A stretch of 52,330 bases of DNA from M3007 sp044347755 (GTDB lineage: Bacteria > Bacteroidota > Bacteroidia > Chitinophagales > Saprospiraceae). The position numbers and the translations under genes are program-made. The notes below the pieces were generated by a model, which ran no database searches, was not told where the DNA came from, and saw only the letters and a list, made by a program, of their open reading frames with translations. Where the stretch lies: assembly GCA_044347755.1 (NCBI GenBank), contig JBIKUE010000018.1:1-52330 (forward strand), written 5' to 3'. Position 1 is the stretch's first letter. Each line of letters opens with the position of its first letter. Below are positions 6,864-15,520 of this stretch, piece after piece.

Positions 6864-9800
6864 TTGATTTGGGTAAGTATCCTGTTTCCGAATCGGGGGT
6901 CTTGCCAAACTGATCCCGCCCCCTTTGAATGTGGAACGTGTTGCGGTTCTCCCGAAAGTAACGGGATATGTGCTAATACCTCCACCTTATGGAATAGTAA
7001 TGCGCGACACATACCTCGAACAGATGCAAGAACCATTTATGTTCACGCAAACTTCATTATTCTGCGCAAAAGTGACGACCCAGAATCTGATATTCAGGGT
7101 AACTTTAGTGAAAATAATGCTGAGCACATGGCTTTTTTACATACCATTGTTAATAATTGTAATTGGCGGTTAGCTAACCTAACGGGTACCTCTAATTGTG
7201 GGGACTTGAGAACCGACGCAAAAATTCAGATTATTCCGAATTTCATCTTTAGGAACGATGAATATGCCTGGAATGCAGATAATGCGTCTGTGAAATGTGC
7301 TTGCCCTAGCTCATCCTGGTATCTGGCAAATTTGAGCAACGAAATTAATGCTAATCCTTCAATACCACGAGGAATAAATGTTTTCTTTCCAATTCAAGGG
7401 GATCTATACAATCGAGTTGTAACCTTAGGAACATTAAACACGCTCATCAATGTGCCCGAATATTGTACCTTGTGGTGTGCAAATCACCCAGATAAATTCA
7501 ATCTTAATCGCACCTCAGACATTAGTATCAATAACCTCTACCTGAAATACCGTTGGTTTCAACTACGGCCTGACGTGACAGGTTTTCCGTTCAATCCAAT
7601 TGGAAGGGACATTTTGATCGATGAGTCGCTAAAAAGTATACCTCATGAGTTTGCACACAATTTTATTGGTGATTACATCCATATGGATGCTTGTTCCAAT
7701 CATTTGTTGACTACAAACTCAAATCCTCCAAATTTCAGCTCTCGTGATGTTCTCCGCGCCACTGATGTAGGTTCTATTCACCGAAACCTTGCCATTTCTA
7801 ATCTACGTCAATTTGTTGACTGCACAGAAACATACAACCATCCAGGATCCAACACGTCGGACAGAATCGTTGATGTGTCAGAAACCTGGGATCTCAATAT
7901 GAGGCTTTACACCAATGTAGTAGTCAAAACGGGCGCTACGCTTACCGTCACCTGTGAATTACTCATGCCATTTGACGGCTCCATTACGGTGGAACGAGGG
8001 GCCAGGCTTATCGTAGACGGCGGTATTGTCAGGAGAGCAAATACTTGTTCACCGGCACAGTTTTGGCGTGGAATTGCCGTGCAGGGGAACAATGTTTTGG
8101 CACAACCTGATCCCAATGGGGTACTCAATGCTAATCAGGCTGGGGTTGTTTTATTAAAAGGGAATGGTATGATAGAAGGCGCTGTAATTGGCGCTGCCGC
8201 CAAAGGGCATCCGCTTTGGGATGTGCCTCAGTTTAGGGGAGGATTGATACAGGCCAATGGTTTTACATTCCGGGATTGCCGAAAAGGAGCTGAGTTTATG
8301 AAATACGATTTGGTCAATTTCAGCAAGTTTGACAATGTTATATTTGAACGAACCGGAGTAGGCTCCATGCACACCGGTGTGTCCATTTGGGATACAGATG
8401 GCATCCTGTTTGAGCGATGCACGTTTAGCAATGTAGCCATGGATGGTATTGTCAGTTGGGATGCTTTGTTCAATGTGACGAAAAAAAATCGATTTATTGG
8501 GTCTGAGAGAGGTGTTTTGGCAGGGGCTTCTACACCGCTTTTAGGATCAGTAAAGGTTGGTGTGCTTGGTTCAGAAGGCAATGATCGCAACTGGTTTGAA
8601 AATAATGTGGTGGGTATTCGTGCTACAGCCAACTCGAAAGTAGAAATTTTTAGCAATGATTTCTCCAACTTTAATTTCGATGTGGCGATCAAAGGAACAA
8701 CTGAAAGTTTCCTGACTGATAACTTTTTTGCATCCGGTTCGGCAGGTAATCAATTTGAAAATACTGGCGACAATGTGAATCAAAATCTTTGCAACAGGTA
8801 CTCAGGTAATATCGTAGGTACCAATATCGTAGGGGAAAATTCCGGGTTCTTATTCAGGGAGGAGGATTTTTCAACAGATTTTCATGATTTATTCATCGAA
8901 CCATTGGCATCATTCCCTCCGTCGCCTCCGTCGGCCTCCATTCCAGGAGAAATTCAAATAAACCAGGGGGGTGCCGGCTTTGCCAGATGGAACTATTTCA
9001 CCCCTGGGAAACCAGAGAATATTAAAACTAATGACATTTTACCTCCTCCATTAGTCAACACCGTACCGTTTTTCTACTTCCATCCTGATCCAAACCTGAA
9101 TGCAAGGTTGAAGCCGAAATGTTCGCTAAGTGACGTCTGCATGCCGAAAAGTGATTTTACCAATGTATTGACAGGAGGCTTTCCTTATTCAGACTGTATG
9201 TTTCCTGAGTCTCCTCAGGAACAACCGTGTACAACGAAAGCTTGCTTGGATGCCATAAGGATTGAGATTGCTCAGAAAAATGCAGCCTATTCGGCCAATC
9301 CTACCGACCAATTGGCAGCTGAACTTCAGGTTTTGATCACACAACGGGAGCGTATTACCAGCGAACTTGTCCGACAGTATATTGCGATAGATAATTGGGG
9401 CGCTGTTGAATCTTTGCTCAACGAAGATCTGAATCCGGCCAATCGTCGGCGCTTGGTGGCAGCAAAATTAGAGCAAAATCAGTTTGCTGCTGCTAATGCA
9501 TTACTTCAGGGCTTTCAGCAAGGGAATCTGGATGATCAATATTTTGCCCAAATTCAAACCATCAATGCGGCAAGACTTTCCGATCCTGAGTTTGTATTGA
9601 ACCCTGCACAGGAAGAAACCCTGCTTGGTATTGCCAACTCATCAAGTCTGGAGGCAGGATATGCACAAACGGTTTTGGGAATACTTACTGGGCGCGTATT
9701 TATGCCTAAGTTGCCCGTGTTGATTGAGGAACGGAGCAGTAATCCTCAAACCTCGCAACCAGGCAAAGTTGGGGTATTGTTGGCATCTCCCAACCCGGCC

Positions 9801-10025
9801 AATGATGTGCTCAACATCCAGTTGCCAAAGGCAATAGATCGGTCTGCTAACCGGATACTTGAACTCAGGGATATAGCCACAGGCGCCCTGATACAACAGG
9901 TAGCAGCGCCAGACGACAGCAGCGTATCTCTTTTGGTGCAGAATGTTCCAGCCGGCATTTATGTGCTCATTTTGCGCGAACATGGCGTTGTTATTGCACG
10001 CCAAAAAATCACTATTCAACATTAA
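6864..10025 (+). CDS. Secreted metzincin-like / beta-helix protein with T9SS sorting domain; start controlled by 8-bp repeat
   Basis: The frame opens at TTG 6864 and encodes 1053 residues; the intended start is probably the ATG at 6788, as the hydrophobic part of a signal peptide runs upstream of 6864 in this frame. Residues ~1-350 include HEFAHNFIGDYIH (261-273), which resembles the zinc site of metzincin/M43 peptidases but with one extra residue before both the Gly and the third His. Residues ~355-640 look like a right-handed beta-helix (repeats such as FERCTFSNVAMDGIV). Residues ~780-950 are alpha-helical and Ala/Gln-rich. A T9SS domain follows at ~970-1053 (ASPNPANDVLNIQLP, VPAGIYVLILRE). 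It is a possible protease or adhesin at the cell surface; catalytic activity is uncertain because of the spacing. Confidence 0.85.
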   Translation: MIWVSILFPNRGSCQTDPAPFECGTCCGSPESNGICANTSTLWNSNARHIPRTDARTIYVHANFIILRKSDDPESDIQGNFSENNAEHMAFLHTIVNNCNWRLANLTGTSNCGDLRTDAKIQIIPNFIFRNDEYAWNADNASVKCACPSSSWYLANLSNEINANPSIPRGINVFFPIQGDLYNRVVTLGTLNTLINVPEYCTLWCANHPDKFNLNRTSDISINNLYLKYRWFQLRPDVTGFPFNPIGRDILIDESLKSIPHEFAHNFIGDYIHMDACSNHLLTTNSNPPNFSSRDVLRATDVGSIHRNLAISNLRQFVDCTETYNHPGSNTSDRIVDVSETWDLNMRLYTNVVVKTGATLTVTCELLMPFDGSITVERGARLIVDGGIVRRANTCSPAQFWRGIAVQGNNVLAQPDPNGVLNANQAGVVLLKGNGMIEGAVIGAAAKGHPLWDVPQFRGGLIQANGFTFRDCRKGAEFMKYDLVNFSKFDNVIFERTGVGSMHTGVSIWDTDGILFERCTFSNVAMDGIVSWDALFNVTKKNRFIGSERGVLAGASTPLLGSVKVGVLGSEGNDRNWFENNVVGIRATANSKVEIFSNDFSNFNFDVAIKGTTESFLTDNFFASGSAGNQFENTGDNVNQNLCNRYSGNIVGTNIVGENSGFLFREEDFSTDFHDLFIEPLASFPPSPPSASIPGEIQINQGGAGFARWNYFTPGKPENIKTNDILPPPLVNTVPFFYFHPDPNLNARLKPKCSLSDVCMPKSDFTNVLTGGFPYSDCMFPESPQEQPCTTKACLDAIRIEIAQKNAAYSANPTDQLAAELQVLITQRERITSELVRQYIAIDNWGAVESLLNEDLNPANRRRLVAAKLEQNQFAAANALLQGFQQGNLDDQYFAQIQTINAARLSDPEFVLNPAQEETLLGIANSSSLEAGYAQTVLGILTGRVFMPKLPVLIEERSSNPQTSQPGKVGVLLASPNPANDVLNIQLPKAIDRSANRILELRDIATGALIQQVAAPDDSSVSLLVQNVPAGIYVLILREHGVVIARQKITIQH

Positions 10026-10037
10026 TTAAGTCATCCG

Positions 10038-10071
10038 GCCGTGCAGTGGATCAACTGATCTGCTGCACGGC
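10038..10071 (+). terminator. Hairpin between T9SS cargo genes
   Basis: GCCGTGCAG (10038-10046) pairs with CTGCACGGC (10063-10071) 13 nt after the stop of the metzincin-like gene. The loop can form a further short stem. There is no strong T-run (TTCATCCTATTAT follows), so termination would be partial. Confidence 0.4.
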
Positions 10072-10087
10072 TTCATCCTATTATACC

Positions 10088-11698
10088 ATGAGTAGTCGTT
10101 TTTTCCTTGTTACGGTGGTGATGCTGGGTTGTTTTCAAATCGCCGCTCAGTCATCCGAAACCTATCTGAAAACATTCGATCCAAATCCGCAGTATGAGTA
10201 CGTTTATGATAACAGTGGAAATATTTGGAGTATTGGCCATTTCATCTACGTAACCAATGCCTTTGGCGTAGGGCTTCACCGGGAAGCGCAAATTGTTAAA
10301 ATAAACGCGGATACTAAGGAGATTGTCAAGGTGGTTAAAATGGAGGGGCCGCAGGTAGACCTGTTATTTAGTATGCGTGGTGGTGGGTATTGCCTCACCT
10401 CAGACAACAATATTTTACTAACTGGAGAATGGCGGGATTATGATCATTCCCGTATGCGCACGTTCATCGCCAAAATGGATCCGGATTTAAACCTGGTATG
10501 GATTAATTATTACCCTGATCTTTCAGATCTCCATGTTTATGCGGATGCTATTGCAGAAACGCCATCCGGAGACATTCTGCTATATGTAACAGAGGGTAAA
10601 CCTAAATCTATTGAGGAGCCCTGGTTTGCTGTAGAAGGTGAGATTAGGATTATTAAAACGGATAGCATTGGTAATCTGATCTTTAATAAAGTTATCCCAG
10701 ATACTTTTTTGCAAAGTATCGGTTATGGCCATTTGACGCCTACAGAGGATGGGCATTACTTATTAACTTCAAACGTTATTGGATATTATTATCATTGGCT
10801 TTATGGCACCTACCGCTACAACGCCATTATGCATAAAATTGATGAAAATGCGAATCCAATCTGGAGCAGGTTAATTAATTGGGATAAAACATTTCTTCAA
10901 CCGCCAACTGTTACAGGTTTGTCTGGCGGCGGCGGAGCTGTCATGTGGCGGCAAGATACGTTTGTGCCAGACCCAACCATAGCCTATAATTTCAGTGTTT
11001 TAAACAGGATAAACAGCGAAGGTCAAATAATTTGGAAACGTGAATGGAACGATGTGGCAATAAGATCGGTTTATCGTATCATTACTGCTGCAAATGGGGA
11101 TATTTTAGGTTTCGGATACTATTCCAAAGATGCAAGCAAAGGCAAAATTTGGCTATTTCGCGCTACCGAAGCTGGGGAAATTTTGTGGGAACGGCATTAT
11201 TCAGATTCCATTCAGCGCCCTTGGTCGCCATTTATGGAGATGTTTGACATGTGTGAATTGGCTGACGGCCGAATAGCCACAACAGGTGTGGTTTTCGATA
11301 CCAATTCTATAGGATCTCTAAACCCCAACATCGGGATTCTGGTAGTTGGCGGTGCAGATGGATGTATGGATACGGGCTGCTCAGGGCTTACGCAATATAT
11401 CACAAGTGCTTTTGAGCCGATTATTCGAGCACCGCAGCTTCCTCAGCTCATCTGCTCCCCTAACCCTGCGCAGGATATGGCTCTTATCCAGCTTCCGGAT
11501 AGGGAGCTGCATCAATCAGACGCAACAATCCTCAAATGCTATGATATGCAAGGCAGGCTTATGGTTGAAATACCCTGGGCAAAAGGGCAGGATGGCGTAC
11601 CAATGGACGTCAAAAACTGGCCTTCCGGGATCTATCAACTGCTGCTTTGGGCAGACCGCAAACCACTTTGCAGCGGAAAATTGATCGTTCAACATTAA
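10088..11698 (+). CDS. Secreted beta-propeller-like protein with T9SS sorting domain
   Basis: I choose the ATG at 10088 because it begins a standard signal peptide (MSSRFFLVTV ... IAAQ); the reading frame is open further upstream but has no signal there. The protein has 536 residues. The body carries repeated motifs of the form x-x-DGxxLLTG (TSDNNILLTGEW, TEDGHYLLTSN, AANGDILGFGYY, LADGRIATTGVV), like the delta-60/propeller repeats found in many Bacteroidota secreted proteins. The last 80 residues are a T9SS type A domain (CSPNPAQDMALIQLP, WPSGIYQLLL, KLIVQH). It lies 12 nt from the next gene, probably in one transcript. Ligand and role are unknown. Confidence 0.85.
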   Translation: MSSRFFLVTVVMLGCFQIAAQSSETYLKTFDPNPQYEYVYDNSGNIWSIGHFIYVTNAFGVGLHREAQIVKINADTKEIVKVVKMEGPQVDLLFSMRGGGYCLTSDNNILLTGEWRDYDHSRMRTFIAKMDPDLNLVWINYYPDLSDLHVYADAIAETPSGDILLYVTEGKPKSIEEPWFAVEGEIRIIKTDSIGNLIFNKVIPDTFLQSIGYGHLTPTEDGHYLLTSNVIGYYYHWLYGTYRYNAIMHKIDENANPIWSRLINWDKTFLQPPTVTGLSGGGGAVMWRQDTFVPDPTIAYNFSVLNRINSEGQIIWKREWNDVAIRSVYRIITAANGDILGFGYYSKDASKGKIWLFRATEAGEILWERHYSDSIQRPWSPFMEMFDMCELADGRIATTGVVFDTNSIGSLNPNIGILVVGGADGCMDTGCSGLTQYITSAFEPIIRAPQLPQLICSPNPAQDMALIQLPDRELHQSDATILKCYDMQGRLMVEIPWAKGQDGVPMDVKNWPSGIYQLLLWADRKPLCSGKLIVQH

Positions 11699-11710
11699 AC
11701 ACAAACCACC

Positions 11711-12592
11711 ATGAAAAATTACCTGCTTTTACTCTCTATCCTGCTCTCCACTACCGGTATTATGGCCCAAACCTCCGATTTCGCTCCCGTTGGCGCCAGG
11801 TGGATATACACTGAAGCGAATTTTGCGCTCCAGGGTGTTCCCTACATCATGGAAGTAACAGGAAAAGAAAACTTTAAAGGAAAATGGTGCAGCCGGTTCG
11901 AGTATCAACCGAATAGCCTGGATAAACTATACCTGTATACAGGAAACGACACCGTTTTTTATTACAGCTTTTTGAGTGAGCAATTTGAAATGCTATACGA
12001 CTTTTCGGCAGAAGTAGGCGATAGTTGGATCATAGGAGGTTTGGAGGGCTATAATCCGGATAATCCGCTACCTTATGCGCCCGATACCATCACAGTAGAT
12101 TCCATCAGCCATTTATATATCAGCGGAGACACCCTCAAAGTTTGGCACATCCATAATACCTTTTGGTTTGATTGGGGAGATCGTATCATTGAAAAGGTAG
12201 GGAATGATGGTCTTCCCCTTCCGAGGTTTGGGCTATTTGAAACAAGTGTATGGGGGCTCCGCTGTTTTGAAACCTCGGAAACGTTCTTCCAATTCGTTCC
12301 TTACCCTTGCGATACTATTTTTTCTACCACAAGTGCCACCAACGCGCCTGTAGAGACCCTGAAAATTCATGTCTCCCCCAACCCCGCCACCGATCTCATC
12401 CAGCTGCCCTGGGAAGGCCCGCTGGAATCCCTGCAACTCTTCGATGCCCTGGGCCGGCAGATGCCTTCGGGCAGTTTCCATCTTTCGGAGGGTAGGCTTG
12501 AGGTACCCGTGGGACATTTGCCAGCCGGCATGTACTTCCTCCACCTGTGGGCACAGGGGCGGGTGCGGAGCGGGTGGTTTGTGAAGAGGTAG
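11711..12592 (+). CDS. Small secreted protein with T9SS sorting domain (third cassette copy)
   Basis: This 293-residue protein has a signal peptide (MKNYLLLLSILLSTTG ... AQ). Its body of about 195 residues is not recognised and is rich in aromatic and beta-type sequence (YLYTGNDTVFYYSF). The terminal sorting domain, DNA 12369-12592, is a diverged copy of those at 1336-1556 and 6211-6431. The protein sequence matches over most of the domain, while the DNA has scattered substitutions and the downstream DNA is unrelated. The body shares nothing obvious with the other two carriers, so the domain appears to move or convert independently of its passenger. Function is unknown. Confidence 0.85.
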   Translation: MKNYLLLLSILLSTTGIMAQTSDFAPVGARWIYTEANFALQGVPYIMEVTGKENFKGKWCSRFEYQPNSLDKLYLYTGNDTVFYYSFLSEQFEMLYDFSAEVGDSWIIGGLEGYNPDNPLPYAPDTITVDSISHLYISGDTLKVWHIHNTFWFDWGDRIIEKVGNDGLPLPRFGLFETSVWGLRCFETSETFFQFVPYPCDTIFSTTSATNAPVETLKIHVSPNPATDLIQLPWEGPLESLQLFDALGRQMPSGSFHLSEGRLEVPVGHLPAGMYFLHLWAQGRVRSGWFVKR

Positions 12593-12663
12593 TCAGTTCG
12601 ATAAAAGTTGACAATGAGCCATCTTCAGTGTTAAAACATTGTTTAAGTAACCCGCTCTTCTGA

Positions 12664-12690
12664 TTTGCCGCCGGAAATGGAGCATCTTTG
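12664..12690 (+). promoter_or_regulatory. Candidate Bacteroidota promoter for the DUF5686 gene
   Basis: TTTG (12664-12667) and CATCTTTG (12683-12690, one mismatch to TAnnTTTG) are separated by 15 nt, slightly shorter than the usual 17-23. They lie 25 nt before the ATG at 12715. Confidence 0.35.
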
Positions 12691-12714
12691 CAGCAAGCAA
12701 TGCACCCCGTTCCT

Positions 12715-15252
12715 ATGCGAGCCATTCTCTGGGCAATCCTGATCTGTACTATTTCCTCCTCGCTGGAGGCCCAAAAAAACGCCTTTACCCTGGTAAAAGG
12801 CCGGGTTACAGACGCTGAAACCAAAGACGGACTGGCATTCGTAAGCGTTGCAGCCCCCGGGTTCTCTGCGGGCACCCGAACCGACGAAAATGGCTATTAT
12901 CTGCTTCGTACCGAGCAAAAGGTCACCAAACTACAGTTCTCTTACCTGAGCTACAAAACCCAGGTGCTGCCGGTTAAAACCGGAGTAGAGCAAACACTGG
13001 ATGTAGCCTTATTGCCGGAAACCAATCAGTTGGAGGAAGTAACCATCAAGGCAAAAAAGTACAAGCGCAAGGATAATCCGGTAGTAGAACTGATAGAATT
13101 GGTGATTGCCCATCGCGACCAAAATCATATTGGCGACCTGGCTACTTATCAGGATGAGCAATACGAAAAGATCTTTCTGGGCCTGAGTAATCTGGATGAA
13201 AAACTGAAGTCCAGAAAACTGCTAAAACCCATGCGCTTCGTGCTGGAAAATACCGATAGCAGCAAACTGGGAGGGTTGCCTGTTTTGCCGGTGTTTTTAC
13301 AGGAAAACGTGATGGATTATTACAGCAGTGCTGATCCCAAACGCTGGAAAAAATACATTAAGGCCACCAAGTCGGTCCGCTTTGGAGAAATGGTGGATGA
13401 TGAGGGCCTGGATAAAAGTCTTCAGTATTTGTATCAGGAGGTGGATATCTACCATAATTACGTGGATATGCTTTCGGATCAGTTCATGAGTCCGATTGCC
13501 AAAAACGCCCCTTTGTTTTACCGGTATTATTCGGCAGATACCTTGGAAGACCATGGGAAAAAAGTGGTTCGTTTGGAGTTTTATCCCAAGAATAAACAGG
13601 ATATGCTTCTGCAAGGTGACTTGTATGTGGTGTTGGACAGCACATATGCCATTTCCAGAATCAACTTTTCCATTAATCCCAACATCAACCTGAACTGGGT
13701 AAAGGAATTGGTGGTGGAGCAAGATTATCAACTACTTCCATCCGGTAAATGGGTGCTGGCCACTGAAGATTACCGGATGCATTTTGGGTACAATAAAAAA
13801 GGAGTGGGCATGGTAGCCCAACGGTTGGTGATCCACCGGATGCCACAAATCAACCCTGTCTTTCCGGATACCTTGTTGAAAGGAGTAGCCAATGAAGTGG
13901 TATCCCTCCCGGTAGCCTCGAAAGCCACAGATCCTCTGTTTTGGGAGCAGACGCGGCCCATTGCCTTAAACCAGGCTGAAACCGCTACTTACACCAATAT
14001 TGATAGTTTGCGGAACACCCGCTACTATAAAACCATAACCAAATTGGGGTATACCGTATTTGGCGGTCATCTGGATTTGGGTAAGATACAATTAGGGCCG
14101 ATCCCTACTTTTTACTCCTTCAATGATGTGGAAGGGGGCAGATTGCGCATCGCAGCCAGGACAGGGCCAAAATGGAGCAAAAATTGGCGCCTGACGGGAA
14201 ATGTAGGTTATGGTTTGGAAGATAAAAGATGGAAATACAGCATAGGCGGAGTATTTGGCTTCAAGGGCACGGAGTTCAACAAGTTCCCCAACCATCTGCT
14301 CAGGGTAAACTATCTGCATGATATGTTGCTCCCAGTCCAGTCGTTTCAGGGAAACCCAAATGCCACCCTGGCCAATTCGGTAGTTCGGGGCTTAAACGAC
14401 AAATTCTTTTATTACGATAGGTTCAATGTGCAATATGAGCGCGAGTTTCCCAGTCATTTCTCCTATCAGATTGGCGCCGATCAGCGACAATTTCGTCCGG
14501 CGGGCTCGTTGTTTTTTATTCCGGCAGAGGGATCAACGGCTGTTCAGGATCCGATCATTGCATCAAGCGCTTTTGTACAGCTGCGATTTTCGCCGGGTGA
14601 GACCTTCTATCAGGGAGGCAACACCCGTTCTATTGTGGATTTTAATTATACCCTGATGCTCCGATACGCCAAAGGAGTACGCGGGATAGCTGGGGGGCAA
14701 TACGATTTTCATGAAATAACGGCCAGCTATTATAAGTTTATGACCACCCCTCCATTGGGATACAGCAAACTGTATGTAGAGGCCGGCGGAGTATTGGGGA
14801 AAGTTCCTTTTCCCTTGTTAACGCTGCACCGCGGCAATCAATCGTATATAGCGCAACAGTTTTCTTACAACCTGATGAATTTTATGGAATTTGTAAGCGA
14901 CCGTTACGCTACACTGATGGTGGATCATTACTTTCAGGGATTCTTTTTGAACAAAATACCCCTGCTCCGCAAATTAAAGTTACGGGAAGCCTGTTCTTTG
15001 AAAGTGCTTTATGGGCAGGTAAGCGCTCAGAACCGCCCGGAAAACAACCCGGGGCTTTTAAGGTTTCCGGCGTTCCCGGATGGCAGGCCTATCACATACA
15101 CCCTGGAGCGCATGCCTTATATAGAGGCCAGTATTGGCATTACCAACATTTTCAGATTTCTGCGAGTGGATCTGATCCGGCGTTTCAGCTACCTGGATCA
15201 TCCGGGCACCACCAAATACGGGGTACGGTTTGGGGTGTGGGTGGAGTTTTAG
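12715..15252 (+). CDS. DUF5686 family outer-membrane protein with carboxypeptidase-like regulatory domain
   Basis: The ATG at 12715 gives an 845-residue protein with a signal peptide (MRAILWAILICTISSS ... EAQ); the frame could start at 12688 or 12700 but those add no signal. Residues ~25-110 are a CarboxypepD_reg-like beta-sandwich (VKGRVTDAETKDGLAFVSV, TDENGYYLL). The rest matches the DUF5686 family in length and pattern, with a helical middle and a long amphipathic beta-strand C-terminal half ending in an aromatic residue (VWVEF), as outer-membrane barrels do. Members are common in Bacteroidota, next to or within TonB-linked or surface-assembly loci; the exact role is not established. It has no T9SS domain. 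It converges with tex across a long inverted repeat. Confidence 0.85.
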   Translation: MRAILWAILICTISSSLEAQKNAFTLVKGRVTDAETKDGLAFVSVAAPGFSAGTRTDENGYYLLRTEQKVTKLQFSYLSYKTQVLPVKTGVEQTLDVALLPETNQLEEVTIKAKKYKRKDNPVVELIELVIAHRDQNHIGDLATYQDEQYEKIFLGLSNLDEKLKSRKLLKPMRFVLENTDSSKLGGLPVLPVFLQENVMDYYSSADPKRWKKYIKATKSVRFGEMVDDEGLDKSLQYLYQEVDIYHNYVDMLSDQFMSPIAKNAPLFYRYYSADTLEDHGKKVVRLEFYPKNKQDMLLQGDLYVVLDSTYAISRINFSINPNINLNWVKELVVEQDYQLLPSGKWVLATEDYRMHFGYNKKGVGMVAQRLVIHRMPQINPVFPDTLLKGVANEVVSLPVASKATDPLFWEQTRPIALNQAETATYTNIDSLRNTRYYKTITKLGYTVFGGHLDLGKIQLGPIPTFYSFNDVEGGRLRIAARTGPKWSKNWRLTGNVGYGLEDKRWKYSIGGVFGFKGTEFNKFPNHLLRVNYLHDMLLPVQSFQGNPNATLANSVVRGLNDKFFYYDRFNVQYEREFPSHFSYQIGADQRQFRPAGSLFFIPAEGSTAVQDPIIASSAFVQLRFSPGETFYQGGNTRSIVDFNYTLMLRYAKGVRGIAGGQYDFHEITASYYKFMTTPPLGYSKLYVEAGGVLGKVPFPLLTLHRGNQSYIAQQFSYNLMNFMEFVSDRYATLMVDHYFQGFFLNKIPLLRKLKLREACSLKVLYGQVSAQNRPENNPGLLRFPAFPDGRPITYTLERMPYIEASIGITNIFRFLRVDLIRRFSYLDHPGTTKYGVRFGVWVEF

Positions 15253-15520
15253 GGAATATCCAATATCCAATATCCAATTTCGAATGTCCAAGTGGTGCGG
15301 GGGTTTGGCGTCAGCACGTTTGCTTGATTGTTCACGGGCGCTTGGTACAAGATATTTATCCCTTGGCCGATCACACTTGAGTAGCCAAATATAAGTGCTG
15401 ACGCTAGTCACTCGCCCTACTTGGACATTCGACATTGGATATTGGATATTCATTCAGTGCTGACGCCAAACCCCCGTACCACTTGGACATTCGAAATTGG
15501 ATATTCGATATTGGATATTT
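15253..15520. repeat. Convergent-gene intergenic inverted repeat built from tandem words
   Basis: The left arm, about 15257-15317, is nearly the reverse complement of 15457-15518 (both contain the 16-mer TTTGGCGTCAGCAC-AC or its complement, and the word TCGAATGTCCAAG). A second copy in the right-arm orientation lies at about 15393-15452. Within the arms the words CCAATATC and GGATATT are tandemly repeated. The element fills the whole gap between the stop codons of the DUF5686 gene and tex and touches both. A bidirectional transcription stop or a mobile palindromic repeat is plausible. Confidence 0.8.
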
